Assembly (NCBI GenBank): GCA_022842985.1
Contig: JALHON010000011.1
Coordinates: forward strand, 1 to 37,915
Direction of reading: 5' to 3'
Source: Acidobacteriota bacterium
Lineage (GTDB): Bacteria > Acidobacteriota > Vicinamibacteria > Vicinamibacterales > UBA2999
Length of the DNA stretch: 37,915 nt
Numbering within the stretch: the stretch's first letter is position 1; each line of letters begins with the position of its first letter. Shown in pieces: positions 7,409-16,063 of this stretch. A program made the translations under genes and the position numbers. The notes beneath the pieces are model-generated. The model did no database searches. It saw only the letters and a program-made list of their open reading frames with translations, and was not told the DNA's origin.

Positions 7409-8281
7409 TTACGGAGCGAAGTCCGCGCGTTCAGTCAGCCGCTCCGGCCGCTCGCCCTTCACGGCGCCCACGGACGCGGCGACGATGGCCGCGATGGCCA
7501 GCCACTGCAGCAGGGCCAGCCGCTCGTGCAGCAGCACCGCGCCGGCCACTGCCGCAATCGCGGGCTCGAAGCTCATGAGCGTGCCGAAGGCCTTCGTGGA
7601 GAGACGCCGCAGCGCGACCATCTCCAGCGTGTACGGCAGGGCACTCGAGAAGATGGCCACGCCCACACCGAACGGCAGAATGGCCGGGTCGACGATTCGC
7701 GTGCCCGCATCGAACACGCCGAGGGGCACGACGAGCATGGCGGCCACCATCAGGCCCCACGTGGCGGCGGTGGGCCCGTGCGCGCGCCCGGCCTTCTGCC
7801 CGAACACGATGTAGAGCGCCCAGCCCACGCCGGCGAGCAGCGCACACGCCACGCCGAGCGGATCGAGCGCGGCGGCGCCAGACCGAATCGGCAGCAGCAA
7901 CGCCAGGCCCACGGCCGCGAGCGCCACCCACAGATAGTCGATGCGACGTCGCGAGGCCCACACAGCGACGCCGAGCGGCCCCACGAACTCGATGGCCACG
8001 GCGATGCCGAGCGGAATGCGGCCGAGGGCCACGTAGAACACCGCGTTCATCGCGCCGAGCGACAGTCCGTAGGCAAGAATCCACGGCCAAGCGGTGCGCG
8101 ACGGCACCGATCGCCACGGCCGCTGCACTGCCACGAGCAGCAGCGCCGACAGGCCCAGTCGCAGTGCGGTCGTCCCCGGCGCGCCCAGCACGGGGAGGAG
8201 CTGCTTCGCGAAGGCAGCGCCGATCTGGAACGAGACCATGGCCACGGACGCACTGAGGACGGCCGCGCTGGTGGGAGGCAT
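7409..8281 (-). CDS. EamA-family (RhtA-like) membrane exporter
   Basis: The 290-residue integral membrane protein has about ten hydrophobic helices arranged as two EamA repeats. Repeat 1 begins with SASVAMVSFQIGAAFAKQLLPVLG; repeat 2 begins near LGVACALLAGVGWALYIVFGQKAG and ends with the family signature ALPYTLEMVALRRLSTKAFGTLMSFEPAIAAVAGAVLLHERL. That C-terminal stretch is closest to the threonine/homoserine exporter RhtA subgroup of drug/metabolite transporters. The substrate is therefore probably an amino acid or similar metabolite (inference). The ATG at 8281 is chosen; an in-frame ATG at 8293 abuts GGAGG with no spacing. The gene is divergent from gamma-glutamyltransferase, with 18 bp between the starts. 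Confidence 0.88.
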   Translation of the reverse strand: MPPTSAAVLSASVAMVSFQIGAAFAKQLLPVLGAPGTTALRLGLSALLLVAVQRPWRSVPSRTAWPWILAYGLSLGAMNAVFYVALGRIPLGIAVAIEFVGPLGVAVWASRRRIDYLWVALAAVGLALLLPIRSGAAALDPLGVACALLAGVGWALYIVFGQKAGRAHGPTAATWGLMVAAMLVVPLGVFDAGTRIVDPAILPFGVGVAIFSSALPYTLEMVALRRLSTKAFGTLMSFEPAIAAVAGAVLLHERLALLQWLAIAAIVAASVGAVKGERPERLTERADFAP

Positions 8282-8287
8282 CCTGAC

Positions 8288-8293
8288 TATCAT
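8288..8293 (+). promoter_or_regulatory. -10 box for leaderless ggt transcript
   Basis: TATCAT ends 6 nt before the ATG at 8300, placing the expected transcript start on the A of the start codon. There is no ribosome-binding site upstream of that ATG. The box lies in the 18 bp shared with the divergent exporter gene. Confidence 0.5.
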
Positions 8294-8299
8294 CCTCCG

Positions 8300-10096
8300 A
8301 TGCGCATCACGCCCCTGGCCCTCGCCCTCGTGCTGACCACACTCCTCGGTCCGGCCTCGCACCTCGGCGCCCAGACCGCCAGCCAGCCGGAGTTCCCCTC
8401 CGGCTGGACGCCCAAGGCCACGCAGTTCGCGAATCGCGACATGGTGGCCGCGGCCAATCCGCTGGCGGTGGAAGCGGGCGTGACCATCCTGCGCCGCGGC
8501 GGCTCGGCGCTCGACGCCGCCATCGCCGTGCAGATGATGCTCACGCTGGTGGAGCCGCAGTCGTCCGGCATCGGTGGCGGCGCCTTCCTGCTGCACTACG
8601 ACGGCAAGGGCCGGAAGCTCGTGGGATACGACGGCCGCGAAACCGCACCGGCCGCGGCCACGCCCGATCAGTTCATGAAGCTCGGGAAGCCCCTGGCGTT
8701 CATGGACGCCGTGACCGGCGGACTTTCCGTGGGCACACCCGGCGTCATCAGCATGATGGCGATGGCGCATGCGAAACACGGCAAGCTGCCGTGGGCGGCG
8801 CTGTTCGAGCCGGCGATCGACCTTGCGGAGAAGGGCTTCCCGCTGTCGCCCCGGCTCCACACGATGCTCGGCTTCATGGCGCAGCGCCTGTGTGCCGAAA
8901 AGGCCGTGGCCGCGCACTACCTCAAGCCCGATTGCACGCCGAAGGACCAAGGCTCGCTGCTGAAGAACCCGGAGCTCGCAGCGACGCTGCGCGCGATCGC
9001 GAAGGGCGGCGCGCAGGCGTTCTACAGCGGCCCCATCGCCGAGGCCATCGTGAACGCGGTGCGCTCACACCCCACCAACCCCGGCCGCCTCACGCTGCAG
9101 GATCTCGCCAGCTACACGCCCAAAGTGCGCGAGCCGATCTGCGGGCCGTATCGCGGCCTGCGCATCTGCGGCATGCCGCCGGAGAGTTCAGGCACGGTGG
9201 CCGTGCTGCAGACGCTCGGCATCCTCGAGCACTTCGACGTCGCGAAGCTCGCGCCCAACTCGCTCGACGCCGTGCATCTCATCAGCGAGGCGTATCGGCT
9301 GGCGTATGCGGACCGGCAGAAGTTCATCGGCGATCCGGACTTCGTGTCCGTGCCCGTCGCCGGGCTGCTCGACGCGGGTTATCTGAAGCAGCGCTCCACG
9401 CTCATCAACATGCAGCGTTCCATGGGCGTGCCGGTGGCGGGCGCGCCCGCCGGCGCCGAACCGCGCGGGCTCGACGACTCGCCGTCGCTGCCCTCCACGA
9501 GTCACGTGTCGATCGTGGACAAGGACGGCAACATGGTGGCCATGACCACCACCATCGAGAACGCCTTCGGCAGCCTGCAGATGGTGAAGGGCTTCATCCT
9601 CAACAACCAGCTCACGGACTTCTCGCTCTCACCCACGGACGCGGAAGGCCGGCCCGTGGCCAATCGTGTGGAGCCCGGCAAACGTCCGCGCAGCTCGATG
9701 GCGCCGTCGTTCGTGTTTGGCGCGAACGGCGACGTGGAAGCCGTGGTGGGTTCGCCCGGCGGCGGCAACATCATCCAGTACGTGGTGAAGACGCTCGTGG
9801 GGCTGGTGGACTGGAAGCTCGACATCCAGGCCGCGATCGACCTGCCGAACTTCGGCGCGCAGACGAGTACCACCACCGAAGTGGAAAAGGGCACCGTGCT
9901 GAGCACGCTGCAGGCCGGCCTCGCCGCGCGTGGTCACACGGTGGCGGTCGTGGACATCAACAGCGGCCTGCAGGGCATCGTGTTCAACGGGCTGCGCGGC
10001 AAGACTCCGGCGCCGTTTGCGAAAGCGCCTGGCAAGGGCACGTGGGCAGGCGGCGCCGATCCGCGGCGCGAGGGCACGGCGAAGGGGACGAGGTAG
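8300..10096 (+). CDS. ggt: Gamma-glutamyltransferase (gamma-glutamyl transpeptidase)
   Basis: The 598-residue precursor has a signal peptide (cleavage near LGAQ), so it acts in the periplasm. It hydrolyses or transfers the gamma-glutamyl group of glutathione and related compounds and matures by self-cleavage. Family landmarks are ANPLAVEAGVTILRRGGSALDAAIA, SSGIGGGAFLLHYDG, YDGRETAP, and the cleavage/nucleophile site PSTSHVSIVDKDGN, in which Thr400 is the expected N-terminal nucleophile of the small subunit. The oxyanion-hole region PRSSMAPSFVF and SPGGGNIIQYV follow. Length is normal. The start is leaderless-like, and the divergent neighbour is an amino-acid-type exporter. All expected catalytic elements are present. 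Confidence 0.95.
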   Translation: MRITPLALALVLTTLLGPASHLGAQTASQPEFPSGWTPKATQFANRDMVAAANPLAVEAGVTILRRGGSALDAAIAVQMMLTLVEPQSSGIGGGAFLLHYDGKGRKLVGYDGRETAPAAATPDQFMKLGKPLAFMDAVTGGLSVGTPGVISMMAMAHAKHGKLPWAALFEPAIDLAEKGFPLSPRLHTMLGFMAQRLCAEKAVAAHYLKPDCTPKDQGSLLKNPELAATLRAIAKGGAQAFYSGPIAEAIVNAVRSHPTNPGRLTLQDLASYTPKVREPICGPYRGLRICGMPPESSGTVAVLQTLGILEHFDVAKLAPNSLDAVHLISEAYRLAYADRQKFIGDPDFVSVPVAGLLDAGYLKQRSTLINMQRSMGVPVAGAPAGAEPRGLDDSPSLPSTSHVSIVDKDGNMVAMTTTIENAFGSLQMVKGFILNNQLTDFSLSPTDAEGRPVANRVEPGKRPRSSMAPSFVFGANGDVEAVVGSPGGGNIIQYVVKTLVGLVDWKLDIQAAIDLPNFGAQTSTTTEVEKGTVLSTLQAGLAARGHTVAVVDINSGLQGIVFNGLRGKTPAPFAKAPGKGTWAGGADPRREGTAKGTR

Positions 10097-10207
10097 GGAC
10101 GCGTCAGGGGCGCGGGCGGCCACCTGCGCCATCATGCCGTGCAAATTCCTGCCGTCGCGCGCATCTCGAGAGCGCCCCGGGGCATCCGCCTTGCACCGCG
10201 GCCACCT

Positions 10208-12655
10208 ATGTCCAGGCGCAATCTCGTCAGCACGGTCGTCCTGCTGCTCTTGCTCGGCATCTTCGGGCGCCTCGCGTACTCGCGTGCCTACCGCGTGTTC
10301 TTCACGGCGAAGCCCGCTACGCTGGCGGCGCCGTATACGACGGAAGAGGCATGGATCGTCGACGAAATCGTGCGCGACATCACGGAAATGGCATCGGGCA
10401 CGGCCACCGCTTCGCCCACCGTGCTCGCAGCGGCGCAGTCTGGCATCTACTCCGTGTCGATTCCGGCCACGCCGCCGCTGAACACGACGGTCGACCTCAG
10501 TTCAGAATTGTGGTCGCCCACCGCGTTCGCGGCCGTGGCGCGCACAGTAATCGGAACGCCGTCGGCCGGCGCGGGCGCCGCAGGCGCGCTGACCGTGCAT
10601 GCGGACCTGCTCGACCTGACGGCGCTCACGCTGCTGACGGCCAGCGGCACTGTGTCGCAGGCACTGAAGGTCAACCTGCGCGATCCGACGGCGCACGAAT
10701 CGGCCGCGCTCGTTCTGGCGGCGTTTGCGCTGCGCGAGCCGGTGGCGCGTCACGGCGACACGCGCTGGGCGATGAACCGCATGACGGCACATCTCGCCCT
10801 GGCGCATGCCCTGCGCGGTGACGCGGTCGTGAGCGTTGATGGCCGTCTGGCCTCGTCTGTGTTGCTCATGCTCACGGGACACCAGGTGCGGGCGATGGCC
10901 ACGCTCGATGCTCTGGGCGCCGACGCGTCGACGCCCGCGGTGGACGCCTGGACGCGCGCGCTCCGTTTGCGGATCACCGAAGACTGGCGCCTGCTGGCCG
11001 ACCCACGTGCCGCCACCCGGCTCGAACAACGTGAATACCTGCGCGCCCGCCGCGCCACGGTGAGGTACGTGACGGGCGCGTCCGACCTCGAGCGCCTCGG
11101 CCGCACGATGGACGTGGACTGGATTCGTATCATCCAGGGGTCGAACGTCGCCGTCGAAGACGCCAGCCTGGTGACCGAAGCGCTCGACCTGGAGCGGGCC
11201 GAACTCGACGACGTCTACATGCGGCTCCACGGCCGGCCGCTCGTGCGAGACGAGACGGCTGCCCTGAATGCCCTGGCGACGCGTTGCCTGAACGGCGCGG
11301 ATCCCGAGGTGCTGCCATGGGGCGCGTGGGCCGAGTTCGGGCAGCGCCGCATGGCGATGGTGATTTCGCGCTACGACAGCTACCTGCGGCGCAGCCTGGG
11401 GGCCGGCAATGCGGCTGACACGGCCAAGGTGATGCTGCACGAACAGCTCGGACACCTGTGGACGTTTCCGTCGGCCACGATCTGGTGGACGAAGGGACCG
11501 CGCGGACTCGAGGGGGATGACCGCTACGTCAGCGAGGCCATCACCACCGCCGTGGCGCAGCCACAACGTGTTCCGGCCACGGTGTGGGCCTTCCTCGAGT
11601 TCGCTTCGAAGTACGCCCCGGGGCGCCAGTTCATGGCCTCGGCATCGGCCTGGTTCTTCACCACGACGCCGCGCACGGCCTACGAGGCGGCGCTGCGCGT
11701 GCAGGCCAGCGGGCTCGCCCCAGCACGGGATCTGGAGCGCGTGATGGAAAACGCGCCCTACGACCTGCCGCTCGCCAGCCACTATCTATCGACGAAGTAC
11801 GGCAAGCAGGTCCCGCTCGAGGAAGTGGAGCGCTACCTGGGGGCCCGCCTGGCCTACGACTCGCGGGCGGTGGCGGTGGCCGTGGCGGCGGCTGGCGAGG
11901 GTGAACGCAGCGTCGGGCTGCTCGAACAGGCGTGCGGATTTTCGCCCATTTACTGCCAGCAGCTGGGACGGACGCTCGCCCTGTTGGGCCGCGACGCCGG
12001 CGCCGCGCAGGCGTTCGAACGGGCCCTCGGCGACGAGACCGTCGATGACGTGGCCAAGGCCAACTGGAGTGGCTGGCTCGTGGACTTCTACCATGCGCAG
12101 GGGCGCACCGGCCCGGCGTTGCAGCTGGCGGAGCGATCGGCCGGCACCGGCGCGGCGGCCGGGCACATCACGGCCGGGCGACTCTACGAGCGTCTTGGCC
12201 GGCTCGACGACGCCGAAGCCGCCTTCAGAACCACCGCCGAGGGGTACGACGCCCCCGGCGAGCTCCTGGGCTTCTACTACCGCGCGTCCGTGGTGCGGAA
12301 AGACAGCGCCTATGACGCCCAGTGGCAGCGCGAACTGGAGCGAGTGTTCCCCAACGGTCTGAGCAAGGAGCCGGTGCCAGCCGGCCCGCCGGCGTTGGGG
12401 GTCTACATCGAGCAGGACAGCCCTGAATCACGCAAGGTGGGCCTGCAGGCCGGTGACGTCATCGTGGCTGTGGACGGCTGGCGCGTCGACAACATGGTGC
12501 AATACCGCACGGTGCGTGCCTTCCCACTCGACGGCGGCTTCACACTCACGGTGGCACGCGGCCCGGCGCGGCTGCCGGTGACGATCGCCAATCGGGCGTT
12601 CGTGCCGGACTTCCGCATCGCCAACTATCCGGTGCAAGGCTGGCTCGAGAAGTGA
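10208..12655 (+). CDS. Membrane-anchored protein with helical repeats and C-terminal PDZ domain
   Basis: The frame opens at 10139, but the ATG at 10208 begins directly with a membrane anchor (residues about 6-24, SRRNLVSTVVLLLLLGIFG) and is preferred; the product is 815 residues. The long middle is mostly alpha-helical with TPR-like segments near residues 590-700 (ACGFSPIYCQQLGRTLALLGRDAGAAQAFERAL, then AGRLYERLGRLDDAEAAFRTTAE). A PDZ domain occupies about 730-800: LGVYIEQDSPESRKVGLQAGDVIVAVDGWRV. The bulk should lie in the periplasm. It is the first gene of a four-gene operon and overlaps the thioredoxin-like gene by GTGA. I do not recognise the central region; no protease triad is evident, so it is probably a scaffold or chaperone-like component. 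Confidence 0.8.
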   Translation: MSRRNLVSTVVLLLLLGIFGRLAYSRAYRVFFTAKPATLAAPYTTEEAWIVDEIVRDITEMASGTATASPTVLAAAQSGIYSVSIPATPPLNTTVDLSSELWSPTAFAAVARTVIGTPSAGAGAAGALTVHADLLDLTALTLLTASGTVSQALKVNLRDPTAHESAALVLAAFALREPVARHGDTRWAMNRMTAHLALAHALRGDAVVSVDGRLASSVLLMLTGHQVRAMATLDALGADASTPAVDAWTRALRLRITEDWRLLADPRAATRLEQREYLRARRATVRYVTGASDLERLGRTMDVDWIRIIQGSNVAVEDASLVTEALDLERAELDDVYMRLHGRPLVRDETAALNALATRCLNGADPEVLPWGAWAEFGQRRMAMVISRYDSYLRRSLGAGNAADTAKVMLHEQLGHLWTFPSATIWWTKGPRGLEGDDRYVSEAITTAVAQPQRVPATVWAFLEFASKYAPGRQFMASASAWFFTTTPRTAYEAALRVQASGLAPARDLERVMENAPYDLPLASHYLSTKYGKQVPLEEVERYLGARLAYDSRAVAVAVAAAGEGERSVGLLEQACGFSPIYCQQLGRTLALLGRDAGAAQAFERALGDETVDDVAKANWSGWLVDFYHAQGRTGPALQLAERSAGTGAAAGHITAGRLYERLGRLDDAEAAFRTTAEGYDAPGELLGFYYRASVVRKDSAYDAQWQRELERVFPNGLSKEPVPAGPPALGVYIEQDSPESRKVGLQAGDVIVAVDGWRVDNMVQYRTVRAFPLDGGFTLTVARGPARLPVTIANRAFVPDFRIANYPVQGWLEK

Positions 12656-13239
12656 CCGAACGCGGCGGCGTGTGGCTGGCAGGTGCGCTCGCCCTCAGCC
12701 TCGTGAGCGCCAACGTCGCCGTGGTCAAACCCGGGCTGGCGCCTCTCGACACCCGGCGCATGTCCGACGGCGTGCGCCGGAGCCGCGAGTGGCGAGGGCG
12801 CGTTGCGCCCCCGTTCGAGCTGCCGCTGCTCGACGGCGGAGTCGCCCGGTCTGAGTCGCCGGAGTCGGGCGTGACCGTGCTGATGTTCGTCGCGACGTGG
12901 TGTGACGAGTGCGGCGACGAGCTGACGGAGATGCGGCGTTACGAGCGGGGCCTGAGGGAAGAAAGGCTGCGTGTGCGCGTGGTGTTCATCCACTCACAGG
13001 AGCGGCCCGACGATGTGCGCGCCTTCGCCCGCCGTCACGACCTTCCCACGTCCGTCGCGATGGACGAGTCGGGCGACGTGATGCGCGCCTACGAGGTGCG
13101 CACCTTCCCCACCACGGTCATCGTGGCGCGTGACGGCCGCGCGCGGCTCTTCCACGAAGGCCCGGTGCACAACGCCGATGTGGTCATCGACCCGGTCGTA
13201 CGCGTGGAACTCGGCATCGGTCGGCCGCCGCGGTCATGA
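12652..13239 (+). CDS. TlpA/ResA-like thioredoxin-fold protein
   Basis: The 195-residue product begins at a GTG that overlaps the previous stop. It has an N-terminal membrane anchor or signal (LAGALALSLVSANVAVV) and a thioredoxin fold with FVATWCDECGDELTEM, giving a Cys84-Asp-Glu-Cys87 redox pair. RVVFIHSQE, PTSVAMDESGDVMRAYEVRTFPTTVIVARDG and the cis-proline context (FPTT) follow in the right order. It is likely a periplasmic thiol-disulfide reductase. Its coupling to a PDZ protein upstream and an ABC transporter downstream suggests it serves an exported or membrane-assembled substrate. Cytochrome c maturation has a comparable thioredoxin/ABC combination, but no other Ccm gene is present. 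Confidence 0.85.
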   Translation: MTERGGVWLAGALALSLVSANVAVVKPGLAPLDTRRMSDGVRRSREWRGRVAPPFELPLLDGGVARSESPESGVTVLMFVATWCDECGDELTEMRRYERGLREERLRVRVVFIHSQERPDDVRAFARRHDLPTSVAMDESGDVMRAYEVRTFPTTVIVARDGRARLFHEGPVHNADVVIDPVVRVELGIGRPPRS

Positions 13240-13973
13240 CACCCGCCATCCAGTTCAACGGCGTCACGGTGGAGTTCGGCCGGCGCGGCTTCGGCCAGCG
13301 ACCCTGTCGCGCGCTCGATGGTCTGACGCTCTCGGTGGCGCCCGGCGACTTCCTGGCGCTCATCGGACCGAACGGCTCAGGAAAGACCACGGCGATCCAC
13401 TGCGCGCTCGGCCTGCGGCAGCCCACTGCCGGCACGGCCGAGGTGTTCGGCGAACGGCTGCGGCCCGGCACGGCGGCCTACCGTGACCTCGTCTATGTGC
13501 CCGAGGAGCCGCTCTATCACGACTATCTCACCGTCGAGGAAGTGACGCGCTACTACGCGGCCCTGCATGGCCGGCCGGCTGCCGACGCCGCGCTCGACGA
13601 CGTGTTCGCCCGTCTGCACCTCGGCTCGGCACGCCACACGCGCCTCTCGGTCTGTTCGAAGGGGATGAAACAAAAGGTGGGCCTGGCACAGTGCCTGCTG
13701 CAGCGGCCGCGCCTGCTCGTGCTCGACGAGCCGATGCGCGGGCTCGACCCGGTGGCCGTGCGCGAGTTCCGCGACGTGCTCGCCACGCTGCACGCCGACG
13801 GCGTCACCGTGCTCATGAGTTCGCACGTGTTGCCGGAAGTGGAGCAGCTCGCCACGCGGGTGGCGATCTTCGATTCCGGACGACTGCTCTCAGTGAACGA
13901 TCTCGATGCGCTCATCGCCACGCGCAGCCTCGAAGACTCGCTCATGTCCACACTCGGGCAAGGTCGGCCATGA
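13236..13973 (+). CDS. ABC transporter ATP-binding protein
   Basis: The 245-residue ATPase carries all hallmarks: Walker A GPNGSGKTT (residues 44-52), a Q/E-loop region near YVPEEPLYHDYLTVEE, the signature LSVCSKGMKQKV in place of LSGGQ (SKGM is common in ABC-2 exporters), Walker B LLVLDEP with Asp164/Glu165, and the switch histidine in MSSHVLPEVE. The D-loop is RGLDP. It starts within the stop codon of the thioredoxin-like gene (ATGA) and its own stop overlaps the permease start. The sequence type fits export-type ABC-2 transporters; the substrate is unknown. Confidence 0.93.
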   Translation: MTPAIQFNGVTVEFGRRGFGQRPCRALDGLTLSVAPGDFLALIGPNGSGKTTAIHCALGLRQPTAGTAEVFGERLRPGTAAYRDLVYVPEEPLYHDYLTVEEVTRYYAALHGRPAADAALDDVFARLHLGSARHTRLSVCSKGMKQKVGLAQCLLQRPRLLVLDEPMRGLDPVAVREFRDVLATLHADGVTVLMSSHVLPEVEQLATRVAIFDSGRLLSVNDLDALIATRSLEDSLMSTLGQGRP

Positions 13974-14761
13974 TGGACGCCCTTCGCCTGCACGTCGCCG
14001 CGAACCTGACATGTCTGCGGCGGAACCGCCTGCTGCACGCCTTCGTGGTGCTCGTGGTGGCGGGCTTGGCCACCACCATCGTGCCGGCCCTGGCGCTTGG
14101 CGACACCTCGAACCGGTTCGAGGCCCTGCGAGTGCTGGCGGGCATGCTGCACGACGCCACGAGCCTGATGACGCCCGGCCTGGGCCTGTTCCTGCTGTGG
14201 GTGCACCGCCGCAGCCGCTCGATTTCCATGGTGGCCACGACGGCGGCGCCGTTTGCCGCATGGGTGGCCGCGCTCTTCGTGACGAGCGCGCTCGTCGCTG
14301 CGGCGGCGCACACCATCATCGCCGTGGTGGTCGTGGCGCTGTCGCAGGTGTGGGGCGTGACCTATCAGTACGGCTTCCTGTATCTCGCGATCGACAGCTT
14401 CACGGAGTCGATGATCGCGCTTGGCGTCATGACCACGCTGAGCGCCTTCGTACATCCGGTGCTGACGGTGGTGCTCGTGACGCTCGTGAACGATGCCTCG
14501 GTGCTGGCCGTGCGTCAGGGCCTCGAACTGCTCGCGCCAGAACCCTTGGTGCGAGCCGTCCGCGGCCTGTCGGCCGCGGTCTACTTTGCCTTGCCTGCCA
14601 CCGACCCCTTCGGTGAACGCACCGAGGCGATGCTGCGCACGATGCGGGCGGCCACGAGCGATTGGCGCTACCTGGGCTGGGCGGCGGCCTACGCGCTGCT
14701 CGTGCTGGCCCTGGCGCAGGTGGTCACGCTGATCTGGCTGCGGAAGCGGCCCACGCAGTAG
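13970..14761 (+). CDS. ABC-2-type permease subunit
   Basis: This 263-residue membrane protein has about six hydrophobic helices (for example LLHAFVVLVVAGLATTIVPAL, ATTAAPFAAWVAALFVTSALV, HTIIAVVVVAL and the C-terminal AAAYALLVLALAQVVTLIWL). Its size and its position directly after the ATPase (ATGA overlap) identify it as the membrane subunit. Sequence similarity to a named exporter is not evident. The segment RSRSISMVATTAAP resembles the coupling-helix region of ABC-2 permeases. It is the last gene of the operon. Together with the ATPase it probably forms a homodimeric-type exporter working with the PDZ and thioredoxin-like partners. Confidence 0.82.
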   Translation: MMDALRLHVAANLTCLRRNRLLHAFVVLVVAGLATTIVPALALGDTSNRFEALRVLAGMLHDATSLMTPGLGLFLLWVHRRSRSISMVATTAAPFAAWVAALFVTSALVAAAAHTIIAVVVVALSQVWGVTYQYGFLYLAIDSFTESMIALGVMTTLSAFVHPVLTVVLVTLVNDASVLAVRQGLELLAPEPLVRAVRGLSAAVYFALPATDPFGERTEAMLRTMRAATSDWRYLGWAAAYALLVLALAQVVTLIWLRKRPTQ

Positions 14762-14807
14762 GAGTCGCCGCGCCGTCCGTCGCCGCCCGGCGCGGTGTTC
14801 GCCCCAA

Positions 14808-14886
14808 CATTCGCCGCTCTTTATGCGGTGAATATTGATTCTGCGGTGAATATTGACTATATTCACCGCATGAAGAGCGGCGAATG
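14808..14886. promoter_or_regulatory. Fic promoter inside a long inverted repeat with three operator-like half-sites
   Basis: Arms 14808-14835 and 14859-14886 are complementary over 28 nt with one mismatch. Within them GCGGTGAATAT occurs at 14825 and 14843 (direct, 18 bp apart) and at 14859-14869 (inverted). A sigma-70 promoter is embedded: -35 TTGATT (14835-14840), a 17-bp spacer, -10 TATATT (14858-14863). The half-sites cover the -35, the spacer and the -10, which is what a repressor would need. Transcription would begin at about 14870, on the ATG of a five-codon frame (MKSGE) whose stop overlaps the fic start as ATGA. Confidence 0.75.
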
Positions 14887-16002
14887 ATGGACTTCATCCA
14901 CGACCTCCCGGACTGGCCCGTCTTCCGCTGGAACGACCAGGCGCTCGCCACCCCCCTCTCGGCGGCCCGGCACCTGCAGGGGAAGCTGGCCGGCCAGATG
15001 CAGGCGCTCGGCCTCCAGGCCCGGGACGAAGCGGTGCTGCGTACCCTCACCAGCGACGTGCTGAAGAGCAGCGAGATCGAGGGCGAGCGGCTCGACGCCG
15101 ATCAGGTGCGTTCGTCAGTGGCCCGCCGGCTCGGCCTGGATGTGGGTGGGCTGAAACCCGCCGACCGCCACGTGGACGGCGTGGTGGAGATGATGCTCGA
15201 CGCCACGCAGCGCTACGACCAGCCGCTCACCGCAGAGCGGCTCTTCGGCTGGCACGCCGCGCTCTTCCCTACCGGTCGCAGCGGCATGCACCGCATTGCC
15301 GTCGGCGCGTGGCGCGACGACCGTTCATCGGCGATGCAGGTGGTGTCTGGCCCCGTGGGCCGGGAGCGCGTGCATTTCGAGGCGCCGGCCGCCAGCCGGC
15401 TCGACGCCGAGATGACGCGGTTCCTCGACTGGCTCAACGGCGACGCCGCCATGGAGCCGGTGCTGAAGGCGGCGCTGGCACACCTGTGGTTCGTGACGAT
15501 CCATCCGTTCGACGACGGCAACGGGCGCATTGCTCGCGCGATTGCCGACCTGCTGCTGGCGCGCTCGGAAGGCAGCGCGCAGCGGTTCTACAGCATGTCG
15601 GCGCAGATTCGTGAGGAGCGCGATGGCTACTACGCCATCCTTGAACGGACGCAGCAAGGCACGATGGACATCACCGCGTGGATGCAGTGGTTCCTGGCCT
15701 GCCTCACGCGCGCGATCGAAGGCGCGCACGGCACGCTTTCGGGCGTGCTCGAGAAGGCGCGCTACTGGGACCGCCTGCGCGACGTGCCGCTCAACGAGCG
15801 CCAGCGTCTCGTGATCACCCGGTTGCTCGAAGGCTTCGACGGCAAGCTCACCACGTCCAGGTGGGCGACGTTGACGAAGAGTTCAGCGGATACGGCGCTG
15901 CGCGATATTCAGCAGCTGGTCGAACGTGGCGTGCTGGTGAAAGGTACCGCTGGCGGCAGAAGCACGAGCTACACGCTCGCTGGCGCAACAGACGCTCGCT
16001 AG
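14884..16002 (+). CDS. Fic-family AMP transferase with N-terminal inhibitory motif and C-terminal winged helix
   Basis: The 372-residue protein is a class II Fic enzyme. It starts with a DUF4172-like region (FIHDLPDWPVFRWND). It then has the inhibitory motif SSEIEG (Ser62...Glu66-Gly67) matching (S/T)xxxE(G/N), and the catalytic loop HPFDDGNGRIAR at 207-218 with His207. The C-terminal part (NERQRLVITRLLEG to the end) looks like a winged helix-turn-helix: DTALRDIQQLVERGVLVKG and GGRSTSYTL. Fic proteins transfer AMP from ATP to a hydroxyl side chain of a target protein; here the inhibitory helix should keep activity low. The winged helix and the operator-like upstream repeats suggest autoregulation. 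The start is ATG at 14884 or the adjacent ATG at 14887. Confidence 0.9.
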   Translation: MMDFIHDLPDWPVFRWNDQALATPLSAARHLQGKLAGQMQALGLQARDEAVLRTLTSDVLKSSEIEGERLDADQVRSSVARRLGLDVGGLKPADRHVDGVVEMMLDATQRYDQPLTAERLFGWHAALFPTGRSGMHRIAVGAWRDDRSSAMQVVSGPVGRERVHFEAPAASRLDAEMTRFLDWLNGDAAMEPVLKAALAHLWFVTIHPFDDGNGRIARAIADLLLARSEGSAQRFYSMSAQIREERDGYYAILERTQQGTMDITAWMQWFLACLTRAIEGAHGTLSGVLEKARYWDRLRDVPLNERQRLVITRLLEGFDGKLTTSRWATLTKSSADTALRDIQQLVERGVLVKGTAGGRSTSYTLAGATDAR

Positions 16003-16063
16003 CGTATCAACCACGTTTGCCCTCGACGTGGCACCGGGAAGGCGTGGCTTGGCGGGCAACGGG

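Noticed and set aside
8791-10821. Long plus-strand frame overlapping ggt and the PDZ gene
   Set aside because: Arg/Ala-rich translation without recognisable features; ggt in the other frame has all catalytic motifs.
10208-14761. Cytochrome c maturation-like system
   Set aside because: ATPase, permease and thioredoxin recall CcmABG, but there is no CcmC/E/F/H, no heme-binding motif and the permease does not resemble CcmB.
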